Origin: Chrysomallon squamiferum
Lineage: Eukaryota; Mollusca; Gastropoda; Neomphalida; Peltospiridae
Assembly (NCBI GenBank): GCA_012295275.1
Contig: CM022666.1
Coordinates: forward strand, 9,479,423-9,543,422
Length of the DNA stretch: 64,000 nt
Direction of reading: 5' to 3'
Positions 29,201 to 41,035 of the stretch are shown here, piece by piece. How positions within the stretch are numbered: position 1 is the stretch's first letter; each line of letters begins with the position of its first letter. Below the pieces are notes generated by a model that ran no database searches, was not told the origin of the DNA, and saw only the letters and a list, made by a program, of their open reading frames with translations. Made by a program: the position numbers and the translations under genes.

Positions 29201-30832
29201 TGTGACAAGTACCTCAGTATCACAGGTACGCTCATTTTTGTCTGTAATTAACTTCCTTTTTACCTCTGATTAACTTCTTCTGTACCACTCTATTATAGTC
29301 TGCTGCTATTCACTAAGAACAGTCCATGGATTAATCAAACTGCTGCTATTCACTAAGAATAGTCTGAATTAGTCAAACAGCTGCTGTTCATTAAGAATAG
29401 TATGTGGACTAGTCAAACTGCTGATATTAAGTAAGAACAGTCTGTGGACTAGTCAAACTGCTGCTGTTCACTAAGAAGAGTGAATTAGTCAAACTGCTGA
29501 TATTAAGTAAGAACAGTCTGTGGACTAGTCAAACTGCTGCTGTTCACCACTGTCAACTAAGAACAGTCTGTGGACTAGTCAAACTGCTGTTCACTAAGAA
29601 GAGTGTGAATTAGTCAAAGTGGGTTTAATGATGTACTAACAACAAAAGCCATTTTCTTGACACTACTAATAACAGTTCTGTTGATGTTAAATAAAAATAT
29701 TAGTTCACTAACAGTGGTAATTATGAATACTTTTTACTACTATTACTACTACTACTACTAATAATAATAACAATAATAACAACAATGATAATTACAATAA
29801 TAATAAGAAGATAACAACAACAACAACAATAAGAAGAATAACACTAAAAACAACAGCAATAACAACAATGATAATAACAATAACAATAATATATTTGTTT
29901 ATAGAATGCTGCAGGCACCACGGGTTGGTATTCAGCTCGGTATTTTAGAAATACTAATTGTGTTTTTGTTTCAGTACAACACTTACTCTCGCACCAAAGT
30001 GAACAGACATCACAACTTCGAGAAGGAGCAGTTTGTTAAAAACATGAGATCATGGAGCAGAAAACTGAAGACAGATGCAGTCAAGTTCAGAATCAGAGGG
30101 TGTTACAGTTACCCACCCCTGCCAGTAGATAAAGAAGAAATCCTCAAGTTACCAATATCTGTAAGATATATACACAACATATCATGTATATGTATTATTA
30201 AATGTAAGATAAAATGTACATTTTTATATGATTAGATATAGTTTGTAATGTTATGTATGTAAGATGAATATTACATATATAAGATATACTGTATATGTTA
30301 AATATATTTTATATACTATATATCTTATATGTGTAAAATATAGAGAAGTATATTAAAGACTTGCGCTTAATGTCCAAGCAGAAAAGCCTAAATATATTTT
30401 ATATAATCCCAAGTATTATGTAAGTACATAAAGTGTATTTATTTGGAGTACAGTAGAATGTTTGTTGTTTATAATTTTTATTTCAGATTACTCCGAGTGG
30501 AGACAGCTGGAGAGGTGTTGTCAAGGATCTCGTGTTCCGAGAACACAAAACTATTTTTATACATGCCAAACTAACTGCAGTTTGGAGTGACAGGTACTGA
30601 AATACGTAGACTGTCCCAAGTACTTTTCTGAACTGACAAGGAATGAAATAGAGAAAAAAAGTATTATCTTCTGAGGTTACAGTTTGTGTCATTTTACCAG
30701 ATTACCATCTGGGTATTTTTCTAAAATTTGGTGGCCAAATACAGAATACTTTATTCAGATCTTGTTATTTATCGTTGAAATCAGAAATTAAAAAAAAAAA
30801 ATTATATTGTTTTTGCAAAATCTGAATAACTT

Positions 30833-30873
<41 letters not shown>

Positions 30874-32027
30874 TATTTTTTTTATTTTTTTTATTTTTTT
30901 TCTTTAGTGTTTTTTTTTTGCATATAGGGACCATTTCAATAAATTTGTACACTATATATATATATATGATTTATTTGTTAGAAAAACATTAAATAAACAA
31001 TATATATATATATATTGTTTATTTAATGTTTTTCTAACAAATAAATCACCTTGAATGTTTATGCCTAGATTATTTCAATCCAGCTGTATGTTTACAAATA
31101 CCTTACTCTTTTCTTTTGTATTTTCTTTTTATATTCTTTTTTTTTTTTTTTTTTTTTGTTTTTTTAATATTTATATTTCCGTCTTTTTTTTTTTTTATAG
31201 AAGTAGTATTAGGACAGAAGTTGAGGGTTTTGACTTTGATTTGTCAGAAATAGTTGGTTTGGATTCAGTACATTCAAATGAAGAAGAACTTTGGACAGAA
31301 GACTTTAATCCACACAAAGATGAAATGAAGAAAGATTTCCCTCCATTTCTTGAAAGAGACAAAAGTAAATAATTTTTATTTTTATTTTTTTAATTATTTA
31401 TTTGTTTTTCCTTTTTTTTTTTTATAAATTAACATTTTATTATATTATTTTTTATTTTAAGAGTCATGTTTTTTCTGTTTTTATTGTTTGTTTCAGTTTA
31501 GGGGTTTTTAAAAGAAAATTGTTTTTGTTGTTGTTTTTTCATTTTCATAAAAGATATTGGGGCTTTGGGTTGGGTTTTTTAAAAATAAAACATTTCATTT
31601 TGTCAAATAGGATTATTATTATTATTTTTTTTTACTTTAGTATTATTTTATTTCACTGATTGACATTTTGAATATAAGACCTTAGAAACTGTAGTTAGAG
31701 TTTTTGCTTTCAGCTGTTACAGACACATGTGAAGACAGAGTCTGTGTGTACAGTTTATGGGCTGGTCTCAACTGTAACACTCTGCTTCAGTCAACAAAAC
31801 CTCTGATGTGTCGAGAAGTTCCAAAAACACTCACATTTCTAGATCTAGTGTCAGGCAGCTTCGACAGCAGCTCGTTTGAGAGTTCAGTGATGTCAAAGCA
31901 GTCGCTTGTTAACTGTTTGACATCGTCAAAAGAGGTCTTAGGTCAGAGATTTCTGGTCACGGTTGATTTGTACAGAACTTCTCCATCCAGTGTTGATGTC
32001 CTGTTAAAGAGAGCTTTTCTCTTGTGA
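21688..32027 (+). CDS. RADX: RADX, RPA1-related single-stranded-DNA-binding OB-fold protein
   Basis: Fifteen exons: 21688-21807, 22549-22635, 22955-23044, 23429-23558, 24661-24795, 25657-25826, 26298-26377, 26609-26839, 28347-28426, 28654-28757, 29091-29225, 29975-30160, 30487-30593, 31201-31364, 31714-32027. Phases are continuous and give 710 residues plus TGA (human RADX is about 855). RADX binds ssDNA at stalled replication forks and limits RAD51 there. Recognition rests on collinear blocks: DLTLADG in the first OB domain (about 70-180), then VRVLRKSRLLHYGKPDK and VADSSGMCTVVLWN (about 220-265), VLFLRKFTVRKSF, ICDVAGLVTYVG, WRWVHILDNTSKQPTIV (about 385-405), and CYSYPPLP (about 500). The last exon matches the C-terminal RADX region. 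The start ATG begins a conserved Met-Glu-Glu; an ATG nine codons later is a possible second start. Exon 3 may end at a GC donor (after 23044) or a GT donor after 23077; both keep the frame. Confidence 0.95.
22628..22803 (+). repeat. Four 44-bp tandem units containing the RADX exon 2 splice donor
   Basis: Exactly four units start at 22628, 22672, 22716 and 22760. The first includes the last exon-2 bases and the GTAATG donor in use (exon ends 22635). Units 3 and 4 repeat GATAGG/GTAATG. Unit 2 has GCAATG in place of GTAATG. Confidence 0.95.
23687..24578. mobile_element. Tigger/pogo-like MITE in RADX intron 4
   Basis: The 892-bp element is bounded by TA dinucleotides. Its imperfect terminal inverted repeats begin CAGTATACCCTCACCTATTC and, at the other end, CAGTATTCCCTCGCTATTCG. 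CAG termini, TA target duplication and CCTC...TTCGCGG ends are typical of Tigger/pogo (Tc1-mariner) elements. No transposase frame is seen, so it is non-autonomous. Internal copies of the ATTCGCGG motif lie near both ends. Confidence 0.85.
26397..26599 (+). repeat. Intronic direct repeat, copy 1 (before RADX exon 8)
   Basis: About 200 bp (acttttcccttttatgcatt through atagtatgtatct, including a GA tract) recurs almost unchanged at 26902-27098. The two copies flank exon 8 (26609-26839), and this copy forms the end of intron 7. Confidence 0.95.
26902..27098 (+). repeat. Intronic direct repeat, copy 2 (after RADX exon 8)
   Basis: Near-identical partner of 26397-26599. Differences are a shorter GA run and single substitutions (for example atttgtaac to atttctaac), indicating a recent duplication or gene conversion. 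Confidence 0.95.
27220..28190 (+). repeat. 35-bp minisatellite in RADX intron 8
   Basis: About 25 imperfect copies of a unit reading ccttgcagttatcagtatgt then cactaataataatat. Each copy carries a 3'-splice-site-like CCTTGCAG and a donor-like CA/GTATGT six bases later. Confidence 0.95.
28824..28900 (+). repeat. Intron 10 segment shared with intron 13
   Basis: The stretch from agattatttcagattcagct through gtatgtttacaaatacc to the T-rich end recurs at about 31068-31140 with few changes, so two RADX introns share a dispersed repeat fragment. Confidence 0.8.
29300..29625 (+). repeat. Minisatellite in RADX intron 11
   Basis: Six to seven diverged copies of about 40-55 bp with the core ctgtggactagtcaaactgc, then tgctgttcactaagaacag. 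Indels between copies make the period irregular. Confidence 0.85.
30968..31047. repeat. 80-bp perfect palindrome in RADX intron 13
   Basis: The arm gatttatttgttagaaaaac with attaaataaac is followed by a TA-repeat centre and then its exact reverse complement, with no spacer. It could form a hairpin in the pre-mRNA or a cruciform in DNA. It lies between exon 13 and exon 14. Confidence 0.95.
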
Positions 32028-34282
32028 ATACAGTCTGTGGGTCAGCATGTGTATGTAAGTGTTTTTAGTATATATGTGTATCCACGACCATGAAGACAGG
32101 ATAACTGAATTATTCTTGACAACCACTGCACCTCAAGCTTGCACCTTTTTGTTTTATTTTTTTCTTAAATGTTTTTTTTTTTAATTTTTATTTTAATTTT
32201 TTTCATGTTTTGTTGTTGTGTTTTTTGTTTTTTGTTTTTGTAATGAACTACAAATAGTTAATTTGAACAATTAAAAAATATGTTGTACTAAACAGAAAAC
32301 TTTTTATTTTGTTTTTTTAGTATTTATCTTCTATCTATCTATGTGTCTGTCTTTCTGTCTATCTGTCTATCTATGTCTCTCTTTCTGTCTAACTATCTAT
32401 CTGTCGGTCTGTTGGTCTGTTTCTCCCTTTTTGTTTGTCTTTCTATATTTCTGTTTATTTATTTATTTATTTATTTTTATTCCTTCATATGTGACCTTGA
32501 ATTTGATAAACAAAATTTTCTTCAAGAATTTATCTTATCTTTTTGCTTATTTATTTGTTTAAATTATCTAATACCTTCGTAGAATTACTTTCATTTTCCA
32601 TTTTGACATGATTCCCCACCTCTGATATATCTGCAAATGGTTTACAACATTGTGAAGGAAAAAAAAAAAAAAATGTATACTGACATTCACAGTTAATGAA
32701 AATTCATCTGTGGATGGTTTTTGTGTTTGTGACTGGTATTTTCTTTGTGGATGAGTTTTGTAAAATAAAGTCTTACTGTTACCTTGAAGTGGTGTTGTTA
32801 CTAACATGTGTTAGTCACAATTGTTAAAGATAAATATTAACTCTAACTTGAATGGAATAATCATTAAAAGTTTAACCTTTAACATTTTAAGAATCTTATG
32901 TGTTTGCTTAATCTGTTGTCAGTGTAGATTCCTAAGCTGCCAGTTTTTTATATGATGTTGGCTCCCACTGTTCCACAGTAGTTAGAAAAATATTTTTTTC
33001 AGTGTATATCAGCCAGGATCCAAACATATGTTTTAGAAATTGTTGCTGGTTAAAATTAACAACACCAATAAGTAGAAAGATAAATGTAACAAGTAAGTAA
33101 AGTCATAAATAATTCTAAAATAAATAAACAAGGAATAACTTTCATGTTTTATTCAGACAGACTGGAATGGTCAGATTGGTATACTAGATGAGAAAAGATA
33201 AGGCACTCAGTGTCCATTGTTGTTTTTTTGTGGTTTTTGTTTGTTTTGTTTTTTTTGGTTTTTCATTGTAGCAGATTTATTTATTTTTTTTTTTTTTTGT
33301 TCGCTGATATAAAAGAGAGTTTTACCGTGCAGATAAAATAAATTAATTTTCATTAAAGTTTTGAGGTAACGAGGACAACAAAAGATTTTTTCCAACGTGT
33401 CTGCTGCTGTTTCTTTTCTTCTTTTTATTATTATTATTATTTTTTGTTTTTCTTTTTTAAATTCACGGCAGTATTTAGTAACAGAACGTGTTAGCAATCA
33501 TGAAACTGAAAGCAGCTGTTTTGAAGAGGAAGAAAAAAAAAAAACTAGTAAATAATTGCATTACCACGAACTGCTCGAACTTGTAGTCTATCATTTGTTT
33601 TAACTGTTTTCTTTTTCTTTTTTCATTCATTTTTTTTTTTTTTCACCGAGTGAATATCGAATTAATCATTAAGAACTGGTTAAATTTTCTGGATCGTTTA
33701 CAAGAAAATACTTACAGCTGTCGTTGTTGTAGGTGTTTCTGTCATTATCATTGTCTAGTTTTTACTGATGATATATCGTTGGTGGTTGTTTTAACTTACA
33801 GTGTCACTGGTACTGTTTTCATCAATTAAATATATATTTTTTGTTGATAATGTCGCTGATGTATTTCGTTTTAACTGATGATGCAGATGATGTTCCTTTG
33901 TGGTGTAGCTGGAATGAATACCGGTGGTGCAGAGTTGTAGTCAAGAATGCTGTAGTTTTTGTTTTCATCGTCAGTTTTGGATTTTATTGTGAGACTCCTA
34001 CAATGGTGTGATTGCCGTTGTTGTCAAATCATATTTTAAAATGTTTCATTATTTACAATGCTGTTCTGTTTGTTATCAAATCAGTAGTTAGTCTGTGGTT
34101 GTAGTTGTATCGTCCGAGTACAATATGTGGATGTAGTCGTTGTTACAGTATGTTTTAAGCGCTGTGGTTGTCGTTATTGTTACATCAAATTAAATAATTC
34201 TAACGACGTTGTTACATTATATTTTAAATTTTGTTGTTGTCCAATCGGATTTTAAACTGATGCTGTAGTTGATGATGTTCAA
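32028..34282. other. RADX 3' UTR and tail-to-tail intergenic DNA
   Basis: It holds the RADX 3' UTR to about 32790, a CTGT/CTAT-rich patch at 32330-32450, homopolymer T/A runs, and the 3' UTR of the convergent cystine-knot-like gene. No other gene is seen. Confidence 0.6.
32764..32769 (+). terminator. Candidate polyadenylation signal of RADX
   Basis: AATAAA lies about 740 bases after the RADX stop codon and is followed within 40 bases by a GT-rich stretch (gtggtgttgttac...gtgttag), as expected of a cleavage site. Other AT-rich hexamers in the 3' UTR could also serve. Confidence 0.5.
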
Positions 34283-37200
34283 TCATTTGTCGCCGTTTTC
34301 TCTCAAGTAGTCAAAAGCAGAGTAGTCTACTCGAGTTCTCAACGCTTCACACGTCGTGCAGCCGCAGTTGTCAATTCGCCAGTACACCGCCGCCCTGACC
34401 GCGTCCCCGTTCACCTGCGGGTACAGCTGAACCTACGTAACAAAACACGTCATTGTTACAACAGCGCCACAGAAACCTCACTCAGTATTTTGATTATCCA
34501 TATTTATCATCATCATCATCATCATCATCATAATTATTATGAGACAGCCGTAATGATATAGATAGACAGACAGACAGACAGACAGAAAGAGAGAGACCGA
34601 CACGGAGAGATGACAGACTGATTTACAGACAGATAGCTCCACCAAGAGAAAGAGAGAATCATGAAAATACAGAGCGCTCAGTAATGTCACGTGATAGTAA
34701 ATATCAGTGTATGAAAGTTTATATTAGTAAACGTGTATTTCTAATCATTATCGTTTGTATGTACAACTCTAAGAATAATTCCGCTGTTTATAACGGCGTC
34801 AGTTTTATTCTTTGAAAGTTATCGTTAGGAAAAACACGTTTTTGAAAAAAAAAATTCTTTCGTATTAGTAAACTAGAAAAGTCAAGCGTTATTAACTTCA
34901 GGTAAGTTAAAAAGAGAAGAAAAAAAAAAGAAAAAAAGAGGAAAAGTTATTAAAAGTTTATTTTTTATCAGATGTTGACAGACTGTTGGAACATTTTCAT
35001 GGCCTACTTGCTTATCTTTCAAAAATAAATAATATTTGTACTGAAGCTTATGTGTTTGTTATTATTATTATTATAGAAGAAAAAAGAACCAGGATATAGT
35101 AATTTTTAAATAAAAATACACTAATCACCATTGTTTGAAAACCAGTTTTAAAATCATGAGGGGGAATCTTAGAAGTTCATTTTCTCAATTTCTTCGAATG
35201 AGAGGGGTCTACACCCCACCCTCTGCTCGATGACTGTTTAACAAAGTTAGTAATAACTGAACTTAGAGACTCCATCTCAGGTTCTACGCAATAATCTTTT
35301 CTTTTTTTTCATATTTTTTATTTTATTTTATTTTATTATTCATTTATTTATTTATTTATTTAGCTTACAGTTAAATACGGTTCTATTGAGAATTTGCATG
35401 TTTACCTTTTGGTGACCTTAACATATCACATTTCTATGTCTGTAATCACTTTATCTAATTTTTTCTAAAAGCCAACATTTAAAACGTAAACATAACTATG
35501 AAATATCAAAACATATCCAGATTTAACTATAAGTTACTGAATATAAGCTAACATTCTGAAAGGAATTCTGTGAATTTCACTTCATTTATAACATAATATT
35601 ATGTCATTTAGTGCTTGACAAATAGGCTATCTATATTTTTCCATAAATTTAGAATTCATTACATTTAAATCTAGTTCTGCATCTGTAAATTATCTCTGAC
35701 CGGTCACATCAAATGAGGTATTAAATCAAAATAATGATATTCACAGTTAGCTTATTGTTTTAAGTTTTTTAATTTTTAATTTTTTTATATATTTCTTTCT
35801 TTTTTTTTAGGACAAATAAACAAAGAAAGAAAGCAAGAATGAAAGAAAGAAAAGAAAAAGGCTACATCACAAAATGTATCTAATGATTCCAATAGAAAAA
35901 CAAAATGATGAATTTATACAATTAAAAATATTTTTGTATTATCATTCTAAAACCCAGGTACAATGATATCGGCCCGGGAAGTCGACAAATCTATTTTGTT
36001 TATTACCGGGACGTAGAATAATAAAAGTCCCTGGACGTAGACATTTCTAATTGTTTGTTAGTTTGTGGACAGCATGCTCCAGATGGGAGACCAGATAGAG
36101 CACAGTCATATGGCGGTGCCATTTATTAAGCATGCTGATGCGTCTAAGGCAAAAGTCATGGACCGAGCTAAAAATGGACATAACGCCAATTCCTAAGATT
36201 TACGCCGATGAGATTTCCAATCTCAGGAAAAACCATGAATAGTTAGCCGACATTCCACATTTTAGTGCCATTAAGACGATACTATTCCGACAGCGACACA
36301 AAACCCTACTCCGACTACCCCAGACAAGACAGGATATCAATTTAGAAGGAGAGAAGACCCGAGGGAGGAGATCCTTTTCTACACAGTTGAAGGAGGAGAC
36401 CTAATACTGATCTTCACAACTGACAAGAATTTGGAGTTGTTGTGTGACGCTGATGTTGTATTATCATATGGAACATTTATTCTTTTATTTGTTTATCAGT
36501 ACTGTAATACCCATAACGTAACCAGCGATATGAATTCGGATTAACCTCGATCGGTAGAGCCTTTCTAGTGGGATACTTGACACATAAGTTCGAACCTTCT
36601 TAGTGGACCTATTGGTGTGGGTTTTTTTGTTGTGTGTGTGTGTGTGTGTACCTATTACACAACTGTTTGTGTTTTTTAACTATTCTTGTCTGTCTTGTGT
36701 TTATAGGATCATCACTGGTACATTTCAGCTTGTCCCGTTAAGTAGACATAATTTTAAGATCATTTATACAAGTTGTCGACTTCGCAGGCCATAACCGGTA
36801 CAACTAACAATATTATGGCCACGACTGAACATTCTAAACTAGTTTTAACAGTAGTGAGTCTTATGTAACAATGTTGTTACTAACACAGTCAATTAAAACA
36901 ATCCTGTGCAGTAAACGTCAACGCTCTGGTTACTGCACGAAAACCTTTCAAAAAATAGTTTGATCTTGGTTGCTTAAAAAGGTCACGTGGTGTGTTTACG
37001 AGTTAGTTTTAATGCAGAAAAACATGCGCGATAAAAATAAAACCTTTAAAGATCTTACCGCCATTATTTGTATTTCAATAACGTTGGTTGTAAATCTCTT
37101 TGTTACTTGACATGTAAACAGAGGAGAGCGTAAAGTGGACTTAGATACCGATCAGTCTATGGTTTATACTTGCTTATATGTGAGTTTGTTTGTGTCTGTT

Positions 37201-39066
37201 TTGTTTTTGTTGTTGATGTTGTTTGTTTGTTTTTCCTGTTGTGTAAATATTGTACTGTATAAAAGAGAATGAAAACCAAATTATATTTTATCAAGAAAAA
37301 CAGAGTGGCAGTCGTCCTATTGTCGATTCATAAACTATTTATCTAAAACACACACACACACACACACACACAAATAACAGAATAATACAACACTATAATA
37401 TCATTACTGGTTTGTTATTTATCTCCTGCATGGTTCTGAAATAACGTAGACTCGATGCAGAATATTCAGTAAAACTGAAAAATTAACTCCTACCAAACTA
37501 TTACTAAAATTTACCTTAATTCGTTTTTATCACGAATAAACTTGTACAGTACGTAATATGACCGTTATACTTTAGTATTAGTATCATTAAGTGTGTTTTC
37601 TTTTCACTAACTAATAAAACATATTACAGCATCTTGGTCTGATCAGTCGAAAACAAAGTAAACAAATATTCAAATACAAATTACTGTTTATATTATAACT
37701 GATACGTATAGAGCCAAATTATAATCGCTTTTATTAATATGGAATTTTAATTAACTAATTTCATTAAAAACATTTCTAGAACTAAATGGTAGCACCCACT
37801 AGTGTTGAACACAAAATAATAAAAAAAAAATACATTTAAGACAAAGGTAAAAACAGAAAGTATTTGTAAATTTACCTAGATATAGATAAAGATATAGACA
37901 GACAGACAGAGAGACAGATAGATAGATAGATAGATAGACATAAACAGACAGGTATATATATATACATACAGATATAGAGATAGTTATATATATAAAAATA
38001 TCGGTATAAATATAAATAGATAGAGATGTCGATATATATAAAATAAATAAATAAATAAATAAAGATGCCTTTATCTTCCTTTTCAGATATGAAATTTAGA
38101 ACTCAAAACCTTACCGAATAGTTACTAAACATACCACGGTATGACCACTGAAAATGAAAACTAATCTATATATGTACTTAAATTAAAATTACTGTACTAA
38201 AATACTACTGCTGTGTCCTGAAATAGAGGACTTCATGTCTACTTGAACAGAACATGAATGTCTACTGAAATAGAGGACTGCATGTCTACTTGAACAGAAC
38301 ATGAATGTCTACTGAAATAGAGGACTGCATGTCTACTTGAACAGAACACGAATGTCTACTGAAATAGAGGACCACATGTCTACTTGAACAGAATATGAAT
38401 ATCTATTGTAATAGAGGAATATATCTCTTGTGGAATAAAATATGAATGTGTACTGAAATGTATGTATGTTATGTATTTACTAGAATATAGCACTTTTCAT
38501 ATCATTAATTAAATACAATTATTTACTGCATACCTACTGGAATATAATATTTATTGTGTGTCTACTTAAATACTTGGTATAATACTTACTCTAAGTCTAC
38601 TGATATAGTATATCCACGGAAAATTAATACAGTACTCCAAAAAATACTTTGTATCTAGTGAAATGTAATACTACTGGAATGTTTTATTTACCCTCTTCTG
38701 GAATAAAAGCATTTCTGTATGTCTTATGAAATATAATATTTGCAATGTGTCTACTTAAATATTCTCGCTGTATGTCTACTGAAATGTACTCACTGTATGC
38801 CTACTGGAGTTTAATACTTTGCAGCAGCACGTGTCCAGGTATTCTTTGACATAAGCTGATGACGTCTGCAGGTTTCCCACAAACACGATGTTAGGCTCAA
38901 TGGTCGCGTGCAGGTCTTCCCGGCAGGCATTTGTGTGCACTATTGCTGTGCGGTAGTTAGGCACCTGAATAAACATTTCTTTGTCGACCTTGACACACGA
39001 TGACCTTCCCTTCGAGGTTAGAAAGGTCAGCATGATGACGAAATGAAGTACCACATGACGATACAT
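34283..39066 (-). CDS. Small secreted cystine-knot-like (CTCK-type) Cys-rich protein
   Basis: Two coding exons on the minus strand, 39066-38818 (83 codons) and 34432-34283 (49 codons plus TGA), join in phase 0 across a GTATTA donor and a TTACGTAG acceptor, giving 132 residues. The N-terminus (MYRHVVLHFVIMLTFLTSKG) looks like a signal peptide. The mature part has eight cysteines: SSC, NAC, a CCC triplet and CGCTTC. The CCC, then about 22 residues, then CxCxxC spacing resembles the C-terminal cystine-knot (CTCK) of mucins, bursicon and DAN-type ligands. It lacks the Cys of the usual GC turn and the Cys in the strand after the triplet (Tyr in LYPQ). A role as hormone, growth-factor-like ligand or secreted effector is inference. 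A TATA promoter and a noncoding first exon lie upstream. The family assignment is weak; secretion is better supported. Confidence 0.7.
36060..36490 (+). mobile_element. Decayed FLYWCH/MULE-type transposon fragment
   Basis: Plus-strand reading in shifting frames gives fragments of a transposase-like protein: HSHMAVPFIKHADASKAKVM, then IPKIYADEISNLRK, FSAIKTILFRQRHK, and LILIFTTDKNLELLCDADVV followed by a YGTF block. The order (His-rich start, KAKVMDRAK helix, R.R.RHK, then IFTTDKNLELL...GTF) resembles the MULE transposases that often follow a FLYWCH zinc finger in animal genomes. Stops and frameshifts make it a fossil. It lies in the intron of the cystine-knot-like gene. Confidence 0.6.
38210..38440. 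repeat. 47-bp minisatellite (gaaatagaggactgcatgtc)
   Basis: Four to five copies of gaaatagaggactgcatgtc then tacttgaacagaacatgaatgtctact. They decay rightwards to 38800 into loose tactggaatataat-type units that reach the first coding exon of the cystine-knot-like gene. Confidence 0.9.
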
Positions 39067-40361
39067 GTTGCTGGAGAAAGTACAGTGAAATAACAATAAT
39101 AAAAGACAATGCAACAATACAATATAGTGAAAAAAAGAATTCAGTATAATATGTACAATACAATACAATACATTGTATTGTAATTTAATGTAACAATGCA
39201 TTACGATATAATATAATATCTTTGAGTGCTGTGTGTGCATTTATGTGTACATTTAGATATACATATATATCATTGCATCAAGGTGCCTGTGTTTTAATAT
39301 TTGTCTGTATTTATGTTTGTATACTTGTGTGTGCATATTTATGTGTTTATAGATTTATTTGTATTTATATTATGTGTTTGATTTTGTGTGTGTATTTAAG
39401 TATTTGTTTATGTGTCTTTTGAATGTTTGTGCATGCGTGTGTACATGTGAGTGTTAGTTTGTAGAAAAATAATAATTAAAAAGGGTACTGATAACCAAAT
39501 TACTAAGTTTAAATAAACTATTTAAATAAAAACTGGAACTTAATTAAAAATTAATAAAATGTTACCACATTTTCTATAAAACTGACTTCATTTAAAATTT
39601 AATTATATCCTAATTCTAATTTTATACAATTAATACTAATTAAGATTCATTTATCTAACGTCAGATTTTCAATACATTTTTAATACCGATAAAATTGATC
39701 ACATTCTACATAATATATTAATACATTGTGTGAAATACAAAATTAATTTTTTTGTAATTACGTCAATAGCATTGACACTAATTAATTCAACAAAATATCA
39801 AGAAGATTAAAATGTCCAGATTATATTTTAATTAATTAATAAATAATAATAATAATAATAATAATAAGAAGAAGAAGAAGAAGAAATAAATAAATAAATA
39901 AAAAAATCGTAATTTTGATAAACAAAAGTATTTTCAGTGGTAGTAAATTGAAAGTTAAAAAGCGGTATTAACTGGGACACTATTGTTATTGTTCAAGTCT
40001 AATGTTAGTTTACTACAAAGCAAATAAAAAAGAATTAATACTATTTAAAAGCAATAATAATCAATATTTTTAAAATGTAATATTAATTAATTAGTGTTTA
40101 AAAAATTATACTAATTAGAACTGTTTATTAGTTCATATTAATTGATAATGTTAAAATAATAATAATTCTGCTTTGAAACTAATACTTGTTAAAACGGATA
40201 TTAATCAAATCATAATTATTTTTTTATTATTAATTCTAAAACAAAAAAAACAAAGCTCTGCTTGCGAATGAAACTAAATGTTAACTAAATCTAATTTATA
40301 ATATTTAAAACTTAAAATATTTAAAACAAATATTAATTAACAAGTATTAGTAAACACTTAC

Positions 40362-40395
40362 GAAAACGTCGCAGATGTTGCTGTAGTAGCTGCAG
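40362..40395 (-). other. Probable noncoding first exon (5' UTR) of the cystine-knot-like gene
   Basis: A short leader downstream of the TATA box ends at a GTAAGTG donor (40355-40361). The next exon begins at 39070 after a TACTTTCTCCAG acceptor, four bases before the start codon. The exon's left boundary (the transcription start) is estimated only from TATA spacing. Confidence 0.5.
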
Positions 40396-40420
40396 TTAGT
40401 GTATTGACGACGTGTTTTGA

Positions 40421-40428
40421 TTTTTATA
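40421..40428 (-). promoter_or_regulatory. TATA box of the cystine-knot-like gene
   Basis: Minus-strand TATAAAAA sits about 30 bases upstream of a probable start near 40395. Then comes a short leader and a good donor, TTTTC/GTAAGTG. The surrounding 40360-40480 block is more GC-balanced than the flanking AT-rich DNA. A TATA box in this setting suggests tissue- or stage-restricted expression. Confidence 0.6.
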
Positions 40429-40916
40429 GACGCCGTAGTGTTGTGTGTATCTTCTGACATCCAACCCCTCTATCTCCAGTCACCTTCTCGAATGTCAGCG
40501 TGTGGGGGTGTTACCATTAAAATCTCTTTTAAAATCTTTCACATGTCCGTCACAGGTGACAGGTGCAAAAATAAACATTACTTCTAGTAACCATCACCTG
40601 CTTTTTACACTTTGTCATTAGTGAAAATGCCTGACCCGTTATTGATTTTCAGTTATTATTACATTTTTTTTCTTTTCCTACACAGAAACAGAGTCAGTTT
40701 CATTTTATTCCGAGTACCTGAATTACCCGTAAAGGTGAGGACAGGTGAGTGAAAGCTTTTTCCAAGACATATATTAATGCTAGTCTGTCATTCTGTTATT
40801 ATTAATTTTTTGTGTATTTTATTTTTGTAATAAAACTAAATTTGTCACGATTTCATACCTTAATTAGCCACAGACTAATGTAGATACAGACAGACAGACA
40901 CATACAATATATAATT

Positions 40917-41035
<119 letters not shown>

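Larger units (their letters stand above)
34433..38817. other. Large intron of the cystine-knot-like gene
   Basis: The 4.4-kb intron holds the fossil FLYWCH/MULE fragment (36060-36490), a CA run at 37351-37371, GATA-like repeats at 37880-38050 and the 47-bp minisatellite. Nothing else coding is visible. Confidence 0.65.

Noticed and set aside
29881-29974. Possible extra RADX exon before 29975
   Set aside because: The candidate (acceptor TTTATAG, donor CG/GTATTT) is 35 nt and would break the phase; exon 11 joins exon 12 directly in frame.
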